From positions 62,001-126,000 of the forward strand of contig JARUPY010000363.1 of the NCBI GenBank assembly GCA_029817715.1: 64,000 bases of DNA, read 5' to 3'. Under the pieces are notes generated by a model that had not been told where the DNA came from, did no database searches, and worked only from the letters and a program-made list of their open reading frames with translations. The position numbers were made by a program, and so were the translations under genes. The stretch is from Melastoma dodecandrum. Lineage: Eukaryota; Streptophyta; Magnoliopsida; Myrtales; Melastomataceae. Positions 22,185 to 32,968 of this stretch are shown in pieces (position 1 is the first letter of the stretch; every line of letters starts with the position of its first letter).

Positions 22185-22739
22185 AGATCACAATGTTAAG
22201 AACATCTAAACTTTCAACACTCCACGTATAAGATGGTATCATTTGAGATTAAATCACCAATTAATGCAAATATATCAAAGTCCTAACGAAATCTTTAGTG
22301 TCCGCAGATTAAACACAATCTCATATGCAAAGATTGGAGACATCGCATGTGGATCATCATCCCAAATACTTAACAAATTTCCATATACGGCATGATTCTG
22401 GCCTTGTGCTCTTTTGTGACTTCATGAACATTTACAATGTGAAAAACTCAAAACACTTTTGCTTAAGGCGGCACCACCTCGTATGTTCATATAGGCACGG
22501 TGCCCTTTCTTCCTACCTCCATTGTAATAGGCAACGCAATCGAACCATTTTAAGGGTACCTGCTCATCTTCTTTTTGACAACTGTATGCACTACAATCCG
22601 AAATGAAAATGACCCAAGCGGTCAGTCTAGTGTCTCTAGTCACGTATCGATCACTTGTTATTACTTATTAAACCTTTAGAACAGTTTTATAACTGAGTAG
22701 ATGTTACGTTCCCGTCATCGGTGACTCAATATTGGATTT

Positions 22740-23467
22740 AAACCCATTTCTCGAGAAGTCGAATCAACAAAGTTTCTACTTAGACCTTTTGTCAACGGAT
22801 CAGCTAGATCTTTTACATGGCTTCCCATATGTGATGTTTATTACACCATCATCTAGTTGCCTCACATACGAGTGTCGCAAACTAATGTATCTAGATTTCC
22901 CATTATATATCTTACTTGATGCTCTAGACATTGTCCCTTCACTGTCACAGTAGAAGGAGATGGCTGAAATCGGTTGTGGCCACAACGCTAATTATAATAA
23001 CAAATTCCTTATTCATTCTGCCTCTTTGCCTATATAAGCCAAGGCAACACATTCCAACTCCATTGTGGAGTGAGTTATACAACTTTGTTTCTTTGATGCC
23101 CAAGAAACTGTACCACCTCCTAATGTAAACACATCTAAAGGTCGACTTATCATTGCATATACTAGTAATCCTCTGAAATTGTTGGATATCCTTCAAAATG
23201 TAATCCCACGTCCTTCGTCCTTTTGAGATTTCCAAATACTCTCCCTATTGTCTTCTAATGTGAGGCTCCGGGATTACTCGTGTATCTTGATAGTTTGCAT
23301 ACTGCAAATGCTATTTCAGGTCTCATACAATGTATAGCGTACAGTAGACTTCTAATTGTACTTGCATCCTCTAATTGTTCAATGGCCCGACCAGAGTTCC
23401 TTTCAAGTTTAATCGAGGCATCATAAGGACTGTTCATTTCCTTAAAGTTTAGATAACTAAACTTCAA
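22740..23467 (-). pseudogene. Copia 1 RNase H
   Basis: Minus strand. The frame 23,467-23,255 reads RNSGRAIEQLEDASTIRSLL and ALCKLSRYTSNPG-like text. The region continues through 23,235-22,945 in broken frames and ends with SRASSKIYNGKSRYISLRHS (22,985-22,800), the typical C-terminal RNase H block. Frameshifts are present. Confidence 0.82.
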
Positions 23468-23570
23468 GATAATTTTATCAATATAGTTAGCTTAACTAAG
23501 AGAATAACCCCGAAACAACCTTGATTCAAAGAATCGAATCAACCTTATTCAAATCTTTTATTTCGAAACT

Positions 23571-24600
23571 CTAATCAAGATACCTTTTGGTCATTTCTAT
23601 GTTCTTCATATTAGTCTTGACAATCAACATATCATCGACATAAAGGCATATAATCACTCCATATTTATTAGTGAACTTTGAGTAAATACACTTATTTGCA
23701 TTGTTATTCTTAAAACCATTACTTTGAGGAAATACACTTTTCATGCTATTGTTCAGCACTTGTTTTAAGCCATATATAGATTTATCAAGCCGATAAATTT
23801 TCTTTTCATTTTCAGGGAGTACAAACCCTTCAGGTGGTTCTATATACACATTTTCCTCTAAATCTCCAATTAGAAAAGTCGTCTTAACATCCATTTGATG
23901 GCCATATACCTTATAAATTGATGCAATTGCTAATAGCACTCTAATGGATGTTATCTGTGTAACCAGAGCAAATGTGTCGAAATAGTCGACACCCTCCTTT
24001 TGTTTGAAACCTTTTGCAACCAATCTTGCCTTAAAGATTCGTATTGACCTGTCAACATTGAATTATTTCTTAAATACCCATTCTCTATTGCTTTGGAACC
24101 AGAAGGCAAATCTACAAGAACCCAAGTGTTCTTATACAACAATGAATACATCTCTTCATTTATTGCCTCCATCTAAGACGACACATCTCTTGATGACATC
24201 ACTTTCAGATACGTCTTCATATCATCCTTGACGTTACATATCATGGACATTTTATTTAGGACTTTCGTCCTACTTCCATCTACGAGGAAAAACATAAACT
24301 CCAATTCTAACTGTTTTTCCATCCGGGCTCTCTTACTTTTTCTTGGTTCAAGAGGAACTTCAAACTCTTTCATTTTACTATTTATCAAGCCCCCTTGACT
24401 ACCTTCGCATGATTCCTTTTCTGTTGAATCACATACAAATTTGTCTTCCATAAACTCAACATCTCTTTATTTGACAATTACATTTGAATCCAAATTCAAA
24501 AGACGATATGCTTTTAAATTTTCTGCATATCCAACAATTACACTTTTAAATGATCTTTCTCCGACCTTAACTCGTTTCGAATCCGACACTCTATAAAATG
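23571..24600 (-). pseudogene. Copia 1 integrase C-terminus and reverse transcriptase
   Basis: Minus strand. The integrase tail reads VIVGYAENLKAYRLLNLDSN (about 24,540-24,480). A spacer follows, then RT: EAINEEMYSLLYKNTWVLVD (24,170), the VAKGFKQKEGVDYFDTFA block (24,020), GHQMDVKTTFLIGDLEENVY, YRLDKSIYGLKQ and YGVIICLYVDDMLIV (about 23,620), with the catalytic YVDD intact. Frame breaks at about 24,175 and 24,020. Confidence 0.9.
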
Positions 24601-24626
24601 CCAAACAACCTAGACCTTAAGATAAC

Positions 24627-24893
24627 TTAAGTTTGGAATTCGTCCTTTTCATATCTTGCATGGAGAGTTGTTAATCCTTTTCGAATGAACTCTATTGTGG
24701 ATATGACTTGTTGTGAGAAGCGCTTCACCCCATAAATTAATTGATAGCCTCGCATTTTTAACGAAGTTTTACCAATATGACTAAGTCTCGCATGCCATAA
24801 AGTAGAATCAACATTAACGGTATAAGTAAAATTATTTGTATTCAAACTGAGTTTATACATCCCATCACTCACATAACCCTTTCCCAGAAACAC
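24627..24893 (-). pseudogene. Copia 1 GAG-pre-integrase joined to late integrase by a deletion
   Basis: Minus strand reads SDGMYKLSLNTNNF and LWHARLSHIGKTSLKM (GAG-pre-integrase). It then passes directly, in another frame, into NLWGEALLTTSHIHNRVHSK (about 24,735-24,675), a segment near the end of the integrase core. The D-D-E core in between (several hundred bp in intact elements) is missing, so an internal deletion occurred near 24,750. Confidence 0.8.
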
Positions 24894-24927
24894 ACCATTC
24901 TTGGATGGATTATTTTGTCGGTCTCCA

Positions 24928-25215
24928 TTATAGCTTTGACTCCCCTCTTATAAAGCAAGCTTGCTGACACAATGTTCTTTTGAATCTCGAGTTCATAACC
25001 ACATTCATTCGAAGCATTTTCTTTTCAGAAGTGAAATTCAGTTCCTCACTTCCCTTTCCAAGGACTTTAGCTGGAACAATGTTCCCAATAAGGACTTCGT
25101 GTCCATCTATTTCCTTGTAGTCCTTGAACATTCTTTTGTCGTGATAGACATGGGTTGTTGCTCCCGAATCATACCACCAATCTCCAACTTGGTACCAATA
25201 CCCATTTGAACTTCA
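24928..25215 (-). pseudogene. Copia 1 protease
   Basis: Minus strand contains WWYDSGATTHVYHD (about 25,180-25,140), with the active-site D-S-G present. Next comes FKDYKEIDGHEVLIGNIVPA and KVLGKGSEELNFTSEKKMLR, the standard copia retropepsin sequence. Frames shift near 25,130 and 24,990. Confidence 0.82.
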
Positions 25216-25295
25216 CTGACCATATATATAATCATATTTGTCACCACTGCAATAAATACATCAACGCCGTGCACACAATTAACTTTGTCGAATAA

Positions 25296-25703
25296 CTAAT
25301 TTGTGATGAGAGTATTCTCTCGCAAAGTAAAATCATCAAACTTGAAATTGATAAACTTATCTTTCATTGTAGTTTGATGACATGCCTCAAGTGTTTTCCA
25401 TAGCCACTCTAGTGGGGAAACAAGATCATACATATGATCCAAGAGAGAGTTGAAATTGTGGCCGCAGCAAAATACTTGATGATCCTTTTGGTTCTCTCTT
25501 TTTACCACAATCATTATTTCTTCGTCCCTTGAAGATAATATGTCAAACATAACGTATGAATTCAACACACGTCTTACCTCAAATGTTGTAAGGAGAACCA
25601 TCATTATTTCCCTCCACCGCATATAATTAGTGTCCTCAAACCGATCCGGTTTTCCATAGTCGGAGTGCACAATTTTCATTGTCGTATCAAAGGATGAAGC
25701 CAT
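25296..25703 (-). pseudogene. Copia 1 gag (N-terminal part)
   Basis: The minus-strand frame begins MASSFDTTMKIVHSDYGKPD, then RFEDTNYMRWREIMMVLLTT and ends KFINFKFDDFTLRENT, the UBN2/gag arrangement (F-E-G-x-N-Y-x-R-W-like). The remainder of gag and the zinc knuckle are missing before the protease, so another deletion lies near 25,290. The ATG is only about 20-30 bp from LTR-like sequence, and the primer site is not recognisable. Confidence 0.8.
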
Positions 25704-25734
25704 ATATGTTTCAAATCCGAAGGGAAAGCTTCAA

Positions 25735-26012
25735 ATCCAAAAGACATATATGTTTCTCGACGAGAATTATGTCTTAAATAGCTATGAAGACATTAGTAGG
25801 AGACATATCATTTCACGAAGATTCATGTCTAAATAAGAAAACAAGTTTCTTCATGAAGCAACTCCTTGAAAACAAAGAGTCTTAGTTGTTCGCCAAAGGG
25901 TGCAAACTTTAAAGACAAAGGGTTGTGTTCCCTCAAGGATAACCGTCTCCAATTCCCAATAGTTACCTTTGGTTTTTTCCTCTGGGCATACACAACCATT
26001 CAATAACGCTTT
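25735..26012 (-). repeat. 5' LTR of copia 1, first part
   Basis: Matches 20,226-20,492: ATGTTTCTCGACGAGAATTA, TATGAAGACATTAG, GACAAAGGGTTGTGTTCC, CCGTCTCCAATTCCCAATAG. It ends at AATAACGCTT, where the unclassified repeat is inserted. The LTR resumes at 31,256. Confidence 0.85.
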
Positions 26013-26387
26013 TCATTTATTTATTTATATTTTAATATTTTTCTACCAAATTAATTATTGACTTTTAATGGGGATGGATACAATAATATATATATATATA
26101 TATAATTTAGATTATACAAGAAATATGAGGTGATAATTGATTGATAGTGTTTGGGGTTGTTGGGAATTCCACATAGAGAGAGTCGGTCATCAATAATTCA
26201 ACCAAAAGAGGCATTCCTCCGGTTATTATTGAACGGCTCGACAATGTACAATGGGGGATACGAACCCAACTCCACGTGACTCGTATTTCCAATTATATTT
26301 TCTAGGGTTTTTGTTTTCTTTTCCCAAAGAAAGAAGCAACGTGATGAAATTCCCCCAACAAGTAATAACGACGACAAAAGGAACGGC
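26013..26387. repeat. Unclassified dispersed repeat A, first part
   Basis: About 85% similar by eye to 37,150-37,555. Landmarks are TTTATATTTTAATATTTT, GGGGATGGATACAATAA, CATTCCTCCGGTT, ATGTACAATGGGGGATAC, GAAGCAACGTGATGAAATTC and AACGACGACAAAAGGAAC. It was inserted into the copia 1 LTR and later split by copia 2 at 26,388. On the minus strand it ends in an A-rich tail-like stretch, but neither ends nor coding content allow a class to be named. Confidence 0.75.
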
Positions 26388-26990
26388 TGTGAGAAATCAC
26401 AAAAGCACATGAAACAACAGGCAAAGAAAATAGGGGAAGATTGGATCGATTATGCGAGTTTACGGTTACCGAGAAAGAATAGGGGAACAGAAAGCGTACT
26501 TGTAGATGGCATCTCGACGATGTTCTCATAAACCTTAGCGGCAAAGTTTTCTTCCCCTTTTTCTTCCTGTACGGCTCCTCTTGATAGAGGAGGCCAAAAA
26601 AATCGACGATCCATCCGACTAGTTAATTAACCCCAGATACAAGAAACCTAATATAGGGTTCCCATATGAAATGTCAAATTTTCCCTTTAATCAATAAAAG
26701 TCTGATGGACAAGGGAAGTGACCTAGCAATAAATAAGCATAATCTGTATAACATGTGGTCCTACCGATCAACAGACCATATGATATAAAATAGCCTACAC
26801 CCAGCCGTAAACCGCATCAAATAAACGAGATGTGCATATCCCAATAACTTTAGTGATCACGACACTTTAGTGGGATTTCATGCACTGTCTTATGTCACAG
26901 CCTGCTTTATAAAATATAATTTAATAAAGTAAAATAAAATAAAAGTCAAGTGAAGAAAATAAAAATAAAAATAAACAATTAATGAAAGCC
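26388..26990 (-). repeat. 3' LTR of copia 2
   Basis: Begins TGTGAGAAATCACAAAAGC and matches 30,352-30,994. Its inner end is not bordered by a polypurine tract, because a deletion fuses it to RT sequence at about 26,990-27,000. Confidence 0.8.
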
Positions 26991-26994
26991 CAAA

Positions 26995-27636
26995 TATAAA
27001 AGGATCTAGACAACATCTCCTTAGTTTCGTGGAACAGTGCCAAATCATTACTTGCTAGAAGGATATCATCCATATAGAGGACAAGAAAAATGAAACTACT
27101 CCCACTAGTCCTCATATAAACAGACTTATCAAACGGATTCTCAATGAATCCAAAGAACGATACCACCTCATCAAACTTTAAATATCATTGTCGGGAAGCC
27201 TGCTTTTGTCCATAAATGGACTTCTTTAATTGCAAACCATGTGCTCAGATCCTTCTACCACAAAACCTTCATATTGTTATGTATAAACACTCTCCAAGAG
27301 GTTTCCATTCAGAAAAGATGTTTCCACATCCATCTAATGTAACTCTAGATCAAAATGTGCAATTAGTGCCATCAAAATTTTGAATGCATCTTTAGAGGAA
27401 ATTGGAGAATAACTCTTCGAGTAGTCAACACCGGCTCGTTGAGTGAATCCCTTGGCCACTAGCCTTGCCTTATGACGTTCAATGTTACCTCTGGCATCTT
27501 TCTTGGTCTTCGTAGTAGGAGACTCCACTAGAAGGCGCAATAACAGTAGTTCCCGAAGAAGGCGGCCCAGGTGTGATAACAAAATTTCGATCGTCGGATC
27601 AGGTAGCAGGAAAATCTTGCCCATCTGCAATATCAT
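26995..27636 (-). pseudogene. Copia 2 reverse transcriptase (3'-truncated)
   Basis: Minus strand reads NIERHKARLVAKGFTQRAGV and YSPISSKDAFKILMALIAHF (27,540-27,350). The next blocks follow in shifted frames, then FIENPFDKSVYMRTSGSSFI and LYMDDILLASNDLALFHETK (27,150-27,010). The catalytic motif is YMDD. The frame stops at the LTR junction, so RT motif E and RNase H are gone. Confidence 0.85.
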
Positions 27637-27699
27637 TCTCTAGAAACTTTGTAGTAAGAAACTCCACTACTTTATTTCCCCTCCGGGACAATAGAATCT

Positions 27700-28400
27700 A
27701 TAACCCTTAGATCTTTCCGAATATCCAATGAAAACGGCACGAATTGTTCAGGGATCTGTCTGTTTCTCAACGGGATTAATATCGTCTATGAAGGTGATGA
27801 TATACTTATTTCCACATAAAGTAGTCGGAAGAGGTCTACTAATAGCTGTATGCACAATCTCTAATAAACCAGTACTACGTGTAGCTTCCTTCTTTCGAGT
27901 CTTCGTCAACTTTCTTCGGATACAATAAACACGAGTCCCCATGTCACTGAAATCGAGATAGGGAAGCAAATTGTCCTTTATAAGAAGTTCCACTCGTTCT
28001 TTAGATATATGGCCCAAACGTTTATGTCACAACATCGAAGACTTCTCATTCAACGAAACTCTTTTAGGCGCTGAAAATTCAGCATATAAGGATACAACAA
28101 CATATGAAGGTACCAAATCCAATCGATAACGGCCATTAGACAATGTCGCACTACAAACAACTTTTGAATTCAATGACAACTGCATTAAGTCATTCTGAAA
28201 CAAACAACTTAACCCAAATTTGTCCAACACAAGAACAAAAATCAAGTTTCTCCTGAAAGTAGGAATATTCAAAACTTCTCCAAAACAAGTTCACGGCCTG
28301 AATCTAATGGAAGTTTAACTACTACAATAAATTCAACTACAACTTTTGCATTATTCCCCAGTTTCACCTTGCCTTCATATTCATTTGGCATCCTTTGCCT
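27700..28400 (-). pseudogene. Copia 2 GAG-pre-integrase and integrase N-terminus
   Basis: Minus strand: NIPTFRRNLIFVLVLDKFGL (28,270), then HKRLGHISKERVELLIKDNL (about 28,025-27,965), the His-containing GAG-pre-integrase block. RSTGLLEIVHTAISRPLPT and YIITFIDDI (about 27,880-27,790) are the start of the integrase core; the D of HTD is replaced by A. The rest of the core is missing before RT. Confidence 0.82.
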
Positions 28401-28409
28401 TAGGAATCC

Positions 28410-29400
28410 CTATAAGGTCACAGTAATATGAACAGATGCACCAATATCTATCCACCAAGTATTCGAAGAAACATCAGTAGGATTTGATTTGAAACAAACA
28501 AAAGTTGATGGTTTACCTCCCACATTCTTCTTCTTTTGATTCTCAAGCCAATTCTTATATCGATAACAATCTTTCTTCAAGTGTCCCATTCTCACAAAAA
28601 AAAAACACTTAGTGCCACCATTGACACTCATAGGTGCATCCTTTTGAACTGTTTTACCATGCCTCTGTGCAACACCGAACTTCTTAAAAGTCTGAGGTCC
28701 TTGACTGTTCCGTGATTTGAACCCCTTCTAAAATCCTTTTCCTTTACGGAAACTTGATCTATTACAGGGCACTACAAAAACACTCAGCCTTATAAATTTC
28801 TTAATTTTCTCCTCCTCAGCAACACAACGAGTAATCAGCTCACTCACGATCCAACTCTCTCCTTGAGTATTAAAAGCAGTTTTGGTCATTCCAAACTTAG
28901 GAGGCAGAGAGCTGAGGGTGCGAGGAATAATGTAATTCCCTGAAAATTCAATCAAGCTCAGACTGCACATGCACCCACCTCATAGTGTACCCCCGCACAT
29001 TGGCAAAATCCTTGTAAGCTAAAGCATTCATCATCTCTAGTAGGTGTGATCTCTGCATTATCAGATACTAAGAAGGCATTGCAATAGCAGCGAGGAGGGC
29101 CATTGCATTGTTAGTTTCCGGTAAACCACTAAGAAGATGATCCGAGATAGACCTCTTCAGGGCCAACATGCACATTTTATTTGCGTGTGCCTATTTCTCA
29201 TAATTCTACTTCTCCTAGAATGAGCTCACAACAGTGGACACTGCAGGTTCATCAATTGTAAAACCCATAGCCTGATTGATGCAGCCCATAGCAAACTCGA
29301 GGTCCTGCTATCATCTTTTATAATTTAAACCACTTAAGACCTCTAAGGTGGCAGTATTGTTGCGCATATTGAATGAATAGTCTAATCCAATGATCCAGAA
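28410..29400 (-). pseudogene. Copia 2 gag, zinc knuckle and protease start
   Basis: Minus strand. The UBN2-type gag is readable in fragments (QDLEFAMGCINQAMGFTIDE near 29,300-29,240; CMLALKRSISDHLLSGLPET near 29,170-29,110). The knuckle reads KCFFFVRMGHLKKDC (about 28,600), where the second Cys has been replaced within a run of T/A bases. The protease start reads WWIDIGASVHIT (about 28,440), where the active site D-T/S-G is D-I-G. Both changes are inactivating. Confidence 0.8.
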
Positions 29401-30351
29401 TCAAAGAATTCCCACACCCAATAACGTGTCACTGTGCACAATCCACTTTGGTGAAATCATACACAACACAATGTGCAATAATAAAAATTGTGGGAAATTA
29501 ATACATGCCACCTTGAAGGAACCACACCTGTCACGTACAAGCGAGCCACTTTGACAGCCAAACACTCGCAACACATTATGATGTTCCTTCGATAAATAAA
29601 TGCATGTTTGAATGGAGAATAAGAACTAACTGGCACCATAAACGGGTCACTTTGGCAACCAAACATTCATGGAACAACGTGGTCATATCTCACTAGGCTC
29701 ATAACGTTTGTCACCCCAAAAGATTGCATGTGTGACCCTTTATGCGCGTTTAAATAATTTTATATCTCCTTACATGAGTCTAAAATTAAAATGATTGCCT
29801 AGAACAAACTTTATAATATGTGCAACATATATTTGATACCTCAATAAATTTTAATACCGGTCAACAGCCCCAAGCGGGCTGTTAAATAAAGTCTGGTCCA
29901 CTTGGGAAAAGCTTCCCTTTCTTTGTTTTTTTTAAATTCTATTTTAGCCCATTTGGGCTAGGCTTGATCCACTTAGACCGGGCCTATAATAGTTTGTTTA
30001 ATTGCCTCAACCCAATTGGGCAAAGCAAGGCCAGTCTTGACTCGGTCCACTTAGGTCACTTTTTTTTTTAATATTAGTTAAGCCCAAACCCACTATGGGC
30101 TTAGTGTACCGAAACAATCCAAATTGGGTTTCACTCAAATCTTTTGATTCGGGACGTTTTTTTTATATTTATAATAAATAAATAACTATAAAAAAATATT
30201 GATCATGAACCCTAAATCTCAATTCTCCTTAATCGAATACTGATTGCGAGAAAACGAAATCAACAATTAGCATGAAATTGAAAATTATTTAATCATCACA
30301 TAAATTCTTTACTCAAGATCGTAAGTCCACGTAATCCGCTCGGGTACCACA
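29401..30351 (-). other. Copia 2 untranslated leader and primer-binding site
   Basis: No coding signature; there are runs of GGGCTTAG/AGCCCA motifs at 29,870-30,110. Next to the 5' LTR the minus strand reads TGGTACCCGAGCGG (about 30,336-30,349). This differs at two positions within the first twelve from the usual copia primer site TGGTATCAGAGC (initiator tRNA-Met), so a decayed primer site is likely. Confidence 0.6.
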
Positions 30352-30994
30352 TGTGAGAAATCACTCAAACACATAAAACAACAAAAAAAGAAAATAGCGC
30401 AAGACTGGATCGATTATGCGGGATAAACGGTCACCGAGAGATACTAGGGGAAAAGAAAGCGTACCAGTAGATGTCATCTCGACGATGTTCTCAAAAACCT
30501 TAGCGGCAAAGTCTTCTTCCCCTTTTCCTTCCTGTACGACTGTTGTCGATGGGGCCAAAAAAACTGACCGTTTGTCTGACGGGTTGATTGACCCTAGATG
30601 TAGGAAACCTACTATAGAGTTTCCTTATGAAATGTCAGTTTTGCCCTTTAATAAATAAAAGTTCGAAGGACATGGAAATGGACCTAATCGTAAGTAACCA
30701 TAATATGTACAACCTTTGGTCTAGGGAATGGACCTAATCGTAAGTGACCATAATATGTATAATCTATGGTCTTATCCATCAACAAACCATATGATATAAA
30801 ATAGCCTACACTCAGTTGTAAACCCCATCAAATAAGCTAGATGTGCATATCCCAATAACTTTAGTGATCACGATATTTTAGTGAGATTACATGCACTGTC
30901 TTATGTGACAACCTACTTTATACAATATACTTTAATATAGTAAAATAAAATAAAAATAAAAAATTAATGGAAACCCAAATTAGAAATTTTTAAC
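30352..30994 (-). repeat. 5' LTR of copia 2
   Basis: 643 bp, from TGTGAGAAATCACTC to AATTTTTAACA. It contains a 50-bp tandem duplication (30,674-30,775) with the core GGACCTAATCGTAAGT and CCATAATATGTA, which is single in the other LTR, so the duplication arose after insertion. Confidence 0.82.
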
Positions 30995-31255
30995 AACTTC
31001 TCCACCCCACACCTCCTTGTTTTCCTTATTCACCGCTTAATCATGACATAAAAATAATAACAAGGTAGTTACACATTGTTGACATTAGAGAAGTTGACAT
31101 TGTTGACATTAATGATGAGTCGTGTAGCATGTTGACTTGCTATGACATTAGAGAAGTTGTAGCCTCCTTTAACAATGAGATAACTCCTAATAAAGGAAAA
31201 ATATCACAAAAATATTTTCTACATCCTCCAATTATCATTTCAGAATGAGTCGACC
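30995..31255. repeat. Repeat A, second part
   Basis: Resumes the text of the copy at 37,555-37,700: CCCCACACCTCCTTGTTTT, TTAATCATGACATAAAAA, and ends GTCGACCCCATTT. It includes a local duplication of ACATTGTTGACATTAGAGAA at 31,075-31,165 that is not in the other copy. Confidence 0.7.
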
Positions 31256-31483
31256 CCATTTTTTATTCATTCAACAATGTGATCTACACAAACTATTTTA
31301 TTGTCAATGTGTTTTCTAGTCGATGTGGCTACACTAAAATCTCGTGTTGCCACACCAATATTTCTGCGAACGGGGAGACACTCCGGTGTGGTCACACGAC
31401 TGACTCCTCGATGTGGCCACACTGAAATCTCGTGTGGACACATCAAACCATTATGTTCACCATTAACATTAAAATATCCAACA
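31256..31483 (-). repeat. 5' LTR of copia 1, second part
   Basis: Resumes with ATTCATTCAACAATGTGATC and runs through GATGTGGCTACACTAAAATC, with fewer copies of the TGTGGCCACA unit than the 3' LTR, to the terminal TATCCAACA. Confidence 0.85.
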
Positions 31484-32968
31484 TTGAGAAGGACGAGGAG
31501 TTTTTAGGCAAATCGAAAATCACCACAAAGGCGACTACGATTTCAATCTTGTTAGAGTTTTAATGTTTTGAGGTTAATGGTACTTAGGATTTCTATATTG
31601 AATATAATCTATGTGGGGTGGGGTGTGGTAGGGTGGACAGAGGGGATGGGTATGTTGTACCGCTTTTTTGGCTCATTTCTTTTGCTTAGGGATGGACTTG
31701 TGTGGCCTCTTTATTAATTTCTTAATTCTTATGATGCCATTGCTTTTACAGTAGTCAACGCCAACGGTCCTAGTTCGAACTGTCAGGTGAAAACATGACT
31801 TACTATATATTTTTGTTCTCAACAGAGTGGAGTGTATTTTTATTTTATTATCAAGGAGGAAGCATAAAGGAGTGGGGTGAGGGAGGGGTGCATTTTTTTT
31901 TTATTAGAGAGAGAAGGGCCAGTCTTTTGTTAATTGGAGACCTATCTTTATAATTTGAGAAAAATGGTTAGGTAGAGAATATATAAATTAAAACGTATAT
32001 TATCTATATTAAAATATATTATGTGAGGTTTTAGATTCTCTCCAGAATATGTAACTGTACAGTCAGTTCTCAAAAATTTAAAACTAAAATATATATGGTA
32101 TATTTGAGAACATATGTATCGATCATATATTATCGGTTATGACGTAAACCCGATGCTCTCCCTGGTTGTGACATAGCATTTAAGCTCAAAGGAGAAAAAG
32201 AAAAAAGAAAAACCTACGTTAAAATTGTCATGATATTTAAGGGTAAATTTGTAAATTAACATCTCAGTCAATAGCAAAATGCATTCTCTTCATAATACCA
32301 AATAGTTCATTAGGAGAAAATATTTGTATTCAACAAAAATACGAATCATCTTTAATGAAATTTTTAAGAAATAATGTTTACACCCGGCCGCAAAAACATT
32401 CAAACTAAGTGTGGAACCAAACAAGAATGATCAAACAATCAGCAATAACAATAATTGAAAACACTTCAATTTGAACAACTGAAATAACATTTGAGCCGTG
32501 AGACAAAATGTCAAGGACTTTTTTCTCCGACAGTTCCATTTTAATACCAATTAGTTATGGAGGGAGTAGAACGCTTAGGTTTATATACCAGGCCGAACTC
32601 TTTTCTCTCTTCGACGTGGGAGTTTGAGTTTGCCCTATTTTGGTGGAAACCCTTTCAACACACCCCATCAAACCCAAGCCTACATAGGGGCCCACAAGTC
32701 GGCACCTTCTGGGTTGAATCGAACCACACATGGATGGGGGTCCCAATCATCGGTTTTACTTGACTTAATCGAGCTCTAATACTATGTTATCATTCTCAGA
32801 CCAACCCAAATATCAAGCCCAGTATATAAGCCCAATGGAATTCCACTTGGCTATGTGTTTTACAAAATAAATAACCCCTATTTATACTATGAAAATGATT
32901 AACTACTTGAGCACTTTGCCGACAAATACTCAAATGTAAGGACGTTGTGGAGGATTCACCTGAGCTCA
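31484..32968. other. Unassigned intergenic DNA
   Basis: No gene or family recognised. Local features are a G-rich stretch at 31,610-31,645, AT-rich text at 31,970-32,110, and a plus-strand segment at 32,530-32,770 rich in short open frames without signature. Confidence 0.5.

Larger units (their letters stand above)
26388..30994 (-). mobile_element. Ty1/copia element 2, 4.6 kb
   Basis: Inserted in repeat A. LTRs are 26,388-26,990 and 30,352-30,994; both start TGTGAGAAATCAC and share GACTGGATCGATTATGCG-type text, CATCTCGACGATGTTCTC and CCTTAGCGGCAAAG. The internal region carries gag, protease, integrase part and RT on the minus strand, but the end of RT and all of RNase H are deleted next to the 3' LTR. 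The flanks ACGGC and ACTTC correspond to one site (ACTGG) in the empty copy at 37,550. The element is dead. Confidence 0.88.
19961..31483 (-). mobile_element. Ty1/copia element 1, both LTRs interrupted by other elements
   Basis: Minus-strand copia element: gag, protease, GAG-pre-integrase, RT and RNase H between 25,703 and 22,740. The 3' LTR runs about 19,961-22,173 and the 5' LTR is in two parts (about 25,735-26,012 and 31,256-31,483). The LTRs share the text from ATATGTTTC through GGTTGTGTTCCC and CCGTCTCCAATTCCCAATAG, then CATTCAACAATGT, the TGTGGCCACA repeats and TATCCAACA. The left LTR is interrupted by a solo LTR. The right LTR is interrupted by an unclassified repeat containing copia element 2. 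The integrase core is deleted. The left edge of the 3' LTR is estimated. Confidence 0.85.

Noticed and set aside
30330..30351. tRNA-like text next to the copia 2 LTR
   Set aside because: Position and similarity fit a decayed primer-binding site rather than a tRNA gene; no cloverleaf could be formed.
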